Assembly (NCBI GenBank): GCA_015233705.1
Contig: JADFXE010000004.1
Span: 1 to 25,218, forward strand
Direction: 5' to 3'
Length of the DNA stretch: 25,218 nt
Source of the DNA: Candidatus Omnitrophota bacterium
GTDB lineage: Bacteria; Omnitrophota; Koll11; Zapsychrales; Fredricksoniimonadaceae
A program made the position numbers and the translations under genes. This document shows, one piece after another, positions 23,062 to 25,218 of the stretch; the first letter of the stretch is position 1, and the number at the start of each line of letters is the position of its first letter. A model generated the notes under the pieces. It was not told the DNA's origin. It did not search any database and saw only the letters and a list, made by a program, of their open reading frames with translations.

Positions 23062-24006
23062 TCATTGACTCTTATAAAGCACATCACGGGCAGGCAACGG
23101 ACTCAGGTTTTCGTGCCAGTCATCATAACTGCCGTGCGTCACAAACAGGTCCCCGGCGTCCTTGACCTCATCATAGCCCTGCAGGCTGCTGTCGAGCTCG
23201 ATCACCTTGACCTCATGGCCGGAGAAAGGAATCCCGTTATCCGGGAAATCTTTTATGGTCCCGTCCTGGATCGGGAAATGTAGCGACTCAAAAACCGCCT
23301 TCTTTTCATTCCCGACCGACGGAACGCTCATCAGGCGTGCCGCATCAGATGATGTGTTGCGGACCTCCAGGGAGAATTTGATCTCAACCAGATCCTCCTT
23401 GGTCGAGACCTCCGTATTGTCGCCCATCGTGAGCTTCGTGCCCTTGGGAATACCAGACCACTCCATCTTGACGACCCTCGCCTTCAAGACCTGCGCCGGT
23501 TTAGGCGGGAACTGAAGCACGCGGTACCGCAGAAGATAGGAACGCTTCTCGCCATCCACCGTGACCTTGCCGACGACATTATTCGTGAACCACTGCGCTG
23601 TCGAAATCTTAAAATGCGAGGCAAGACAAAGAACGAGTGTAAGACAGGCAACCCCCAGGCTGAGCAGAAAATGCCCGTAACGGCGCATCGCGTGGCCCTT
23701 GGTGAACGCTCCGCGCGCAGCAAGAAGAACCAACCCAAAGCCCACGATCAAATACCCGAACCCGATCCACATTTCCTTCCAGTCGATGGCGTACACATCA
23801 TCGGAATACGCCTGGGGAAGCCAATAAAGAATGCTGTCGAATATAAAGGCGATCGCGGTAAAGACCTGGAAACAACCGACGATCATGAGCACGACCATCA
23901 GGGCACGGTTACGCCACCAGGGCCGAACCCGAACGCCGCAATGAGGACAGATAACCGCCTTGCTGCTGATCTCTTTTTGACATTCTTTGCATGGGATCTG
24001 TGTCAT
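23062..24006 (-). CDS. Zinc-ribbon membrane protein
   Basis: The ATG at 24006 gives 314 residues starting MTQIPCKECQKEISSKAVIC; AAGGA lies upstream. The first 30 residues form a CxxC...CxxC zinc ribbon (CKEC, CPHC). Hydrophobic segments near 36-55, 79-96 and 108-130 follow. The C-terminal half is a soluble, beta-rich region without a known motif (for example KVTVDGEKRSYLLRYRVL, GTKLTMGDNTEVSTKEDLVE). The likely arrangement is a cytoplasmic ribbon and an extracytoplasmic C-terminal domain. Its stop is 34 bp before the ankyrin gene start, so the two are probably co-transcribed. Function unknown. Confidence 0.75.
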   Translation of the reverse strand: MTQIPCKECQKEISSKAVICPHCGVRVRPWWRNRALMVVLMIVGCFQVFTAIAFIFDSILYWLPQAYSDDVYAIDWKEMWIGFGYLIVGFGLVLLAARGAFTKGHAMRRYGHFLLSLGVACLTLVLCLASHFKISTAQWFTNNVVGKVTVDGEKRSYLLRYRVLQFPPKPAQVLKARVVKMEWSGIPKGTKLTMGDNTEVSTKEDLVEIKFSLEVRNTSSDAARLMSVPSVGNEKKAVFESLHFPIQDGTIKDFPDNGIPFSGHEVKVIELDSSLQGYDEVKDAGDLFVTHGSYDDWHENLSPLPARDVLYKSQ

Positions 24007-24057
24007 ATCATCATCCTTTCTACGGCGCATGCCAGCGCCAAGCATCCCGTGTTTTTC

Positions 24058-24115
24058 TCTTTCCCCCCGGCGGCGCGAAGAGGATCGGCCATATCCTTAA
24101 ATGCTGACTTCGCCT
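24058..24115 (-). pseudogene. Second ankyrin C-terminal cap remnant
   Basis: Just after the stop of the next gene, the - strand in the +1 frame reads FKDMADPLRAAGGKE, comparable to the ankyrin gene end PDVADLLRAAGAKE. Bases 24058-24095 match 21796-21833 at 31 of 38 positions by direct comparison. The stop is lost and the frame runs on. It is best read as the decayed 3' end of a duplicated ankyrin gene. Confidence 0.5.
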
Positions 24116-24117
24116 CG

Positions 24118-25044
24118 TCAATACTCCAATCCCTTTTCAATGACTTCACTGTAATTCAGCCGTTTTGCGGTCACACTGTTTCCATCGCCTACTGTTACGT
24201 AGAAATCTCCGTTAGTTACCTTCTGGTCATCGTAGCTTGTGCTCAATACAACACTGCCGCTCTCGGTGCTCGGCCGATACATCCACACATGGGAAAAAAC
24301 GCCCTTGGATGCCAGCTGCTGCGGAGCCTGGAAAGTCAGGCCTGATTTTGAAACCAATTCATACATAGCGGCGGCATTCCACATCGCGATATCGCAACGC
24401 ACAAGAAAAGACGAGCCAAAGCCATCTTTGAAAACCACATCCACAATTCGTAACGTCCATCCAGTGACGTCCTTGGGGAACAGATCATGGTCCTTCATAT
24501 ATGAAATTATGGCTTCCTTACAATTTTTTACAAATTGCGTCTTAGCCGCCAAATTTTCCGGCTTTAACTTCATTCCCTGTTTCAATAACTTCGCCGTGAC
24601 CATGTCCGCCAGCAGGCTCTCCTGATCCGCCGAGTAACCGGGGGAATTCGGCTGGGGATTGCAGACAAGAAATGCCATAAAATCAATGCTCGCGCCATGG
24701 GCAATAAGCCAGCGGGCCAGTTCAAAATTCTGATTATGTATCGCAAATGTCAACAGAGAATTACCGTCAGCATCCTTGGCGTCAACTGGCGCGCCCTTGC
24801 TGATCAGCTCCTGAACCATCTTCGAGTCATTTTTCGTCACCGCGGCTATCAGGGCTTCTGAAGCAGCATCTGTTCCGCTGCTGGCCTTCGGAGCAGGATT
24901 AGACCCCTTCACTTCGCTTGTGCTCGTATTCTCTTTCTTTTGTCCACCTTGTTCGTTGGGCCCACACCATCCTGGTGAACTGGCCGCTGCCATTGCCATG
25001 ATCGTACATAGCGTGATCCGGGTTAATCCTTGAGTGATCTTCAT
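24118..25044 (-). CDS. Exported protein with short ankyrin segment and unknown C-terminal domain
   Basis: The protein has 308 residues with SD AGGAGG upstream of the ATG. A signal peptide (about 1-28) is followed by a Gly/Lys/Ser-rich linker. About two ankyrin repeats then occupy 60-125 (ALIAAVTKNDSKMVQELISKGAPVDAKD, then GNSLLTFAIHNQNFELARWL). The remaining 180 residues are a separate domain with no motif I recognise (segments such as TGWTLRIVDVVFKDGFGSSF and GDFYVTVGDGNSVTAKRL). It is related in plan to the larger ankyrin protein downstream. Behind its stop lies an ankyrin-cap remnant, suggesting the ankyrin part was once longer or recombined. Confidence 0.83.
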   Translation of the reverse strand: MKITQGLTRITLCTIMAMAAASSPGWCGPNEQGGQKKENTSTSEVKGSNPAPKASSGTDAASEALIAAVTKNDSKMVQELISKGAPVDAKDADGNSLLTFAIHNQNFELARWLIAHGASIDFMAFLVCNPQPNSPGYSADQESLLADMVTAKLLKQGMKLKPENLAAKTQFVKNCKEAIISYMKDHDLFPKDVTGWTLRIVDVVFKDGFGSSFLVRCDIAMWNAAAMYELVSKSGLTFQAPQQLASKGVFSHVWMYRPSTESGSVVLSTSYDDQKVTNGDFYVTVGDGNSVTAKRLNYSEVIEKGLEY

Positions 25045-25082
25045 GCCCTGCCTCCTTGCTTAGCCGCGATATAAGTTAACGG

Positions 25083-25100
25083 CGCGGGCACCAGCCCGCG
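25083..25100. repeat. REP-like palindrome
   Basis: CGCGGGC (25083-25089), ACCA, GCCCGCG (25094-25100) is a perfect 7-bp stem with a four-base loop, in the gap between two - strand genes. The arm core matches that at 19302-19315. It could also act as a terminator hairpin for the gene at 25131, but no T-run follows. Confidence 0.45.
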
Positions 25101-25130
25101 TTTACTCCAATGATTTTGTATGTCCCTGCG

Positions 25131-25218
25131 TTACCTGTTCGAACGGATCTGAGCGTCATACATCGACTGATACTTATTTTTCCGATCCCCCTGGACCGGA
25201 ACCCATTTCCCTGTATTC
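25131..25218 (-). CDS. C-terminal end of an unidentified protein (partial, cut by the window edge)
   Basis: The - strand is open from the window end to a TAA at 25131-25133, giving 28 residues that include GKWVPVQGDRKNKYQSMYDA and end QIRSNR. The composition is protein-like and the gene would share the strand of its neighbours. It is too short for a family call. Confidence 0.4.
   Translation of the reverse strand, partial: NTGKWVPVQGDRKNKYQSMYDAQIRSNR

Noticed and set aside
1..25218. tRNA, rRNA, CRISPR arrays, riboswitches, intact transposases or toxin-antitoxin pairs
   Set aside because: Reading both strands by eye showed none with adequate support. A covariance-model search would be needed to exclude small RNAs.

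Overview
The window looks like chromosome from an uncultured Gram-negative (diderm) bacterium. The diderm call rests on the LptF/LptG lipopolysaccharide-export permeases, a signal-peptide beta-barrel protein, several lipobox lipoproteins and an AsmA-like protein. GC content is moderately high. Most proteins have ordinary Shine-Dalgarno (SD) starts. The mix of housekeeping genes with zinc-ribbon, TPR and ankyrin proteins recalls the Omnitrophota/PVC-like lineages, but that placement is an impression, not a demonstration. No rRNA, tRNA, CRISPR array, intact transposase or phage module was seen.

Layout. 1-285: tail of an unidentified + strand gene, then a hairpin-rich gap. 563-2098 (-): UbiA-type prenyltransferase with a long extra membrane N-terminus. 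2253-3665 (+): dihydrolipoamide dehydrogenase. 3752-7725 (-): DUF192 protein, M48 metalloprotease lipoprotein, Maf pyrophosphatase, PyrE, a small exported protein and an outer-membrane-like beta-barrel. A short divergent region at 7726-7862 holds a perfect consensus sigma-70 promoter that reads into comF-lptF-lptG (+, 7863-10792). 10793-18217 (-) is a long housekeeping run: AsmA-like protein, alr, tsaB, tsaE, thiL, ssb, a TPR protein and mtnA. tsaB, tsaE and thiL overlap by 1-4 bases. 18293-25218 (-) is more accessory: small zinc-ribbon and membrane proteins, a 4Fe-4S/nitroreductase fusion, a lipoprotein, two exported ankyrin proteins and a zinc-ribbon membrane protein, ending in the tail of another gene.

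The most notable features are small, non-autonomous repeats acting on genes. (i) thiL carries a 106-bp palindromic element inserted in frame and flanked by a 5-bp direct repeat (CAATA). Removing 111 bp restores a normal ThiL sequence. (ii) Three blocks of 7-bp-phased repeats (GTCAGCN on one side, NGCTGAC on the other) sit exactly at gene junctions. They occupy the SD position of maf and alr, supply the last 25 codons of tsaB, and bracket and partly encode the signal peptide of the DUF192 protein. (iii) Remnants of an ankyrin C-terminal cap lie behind two other genes in the ankyrin region. (iv) comF appears to be transcribed from its own start codon as a leaderless mRNA. No wholly new multi-gene system can be claimed from the sequence. 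The strongest candidates for something undescribed are the two repeat families.
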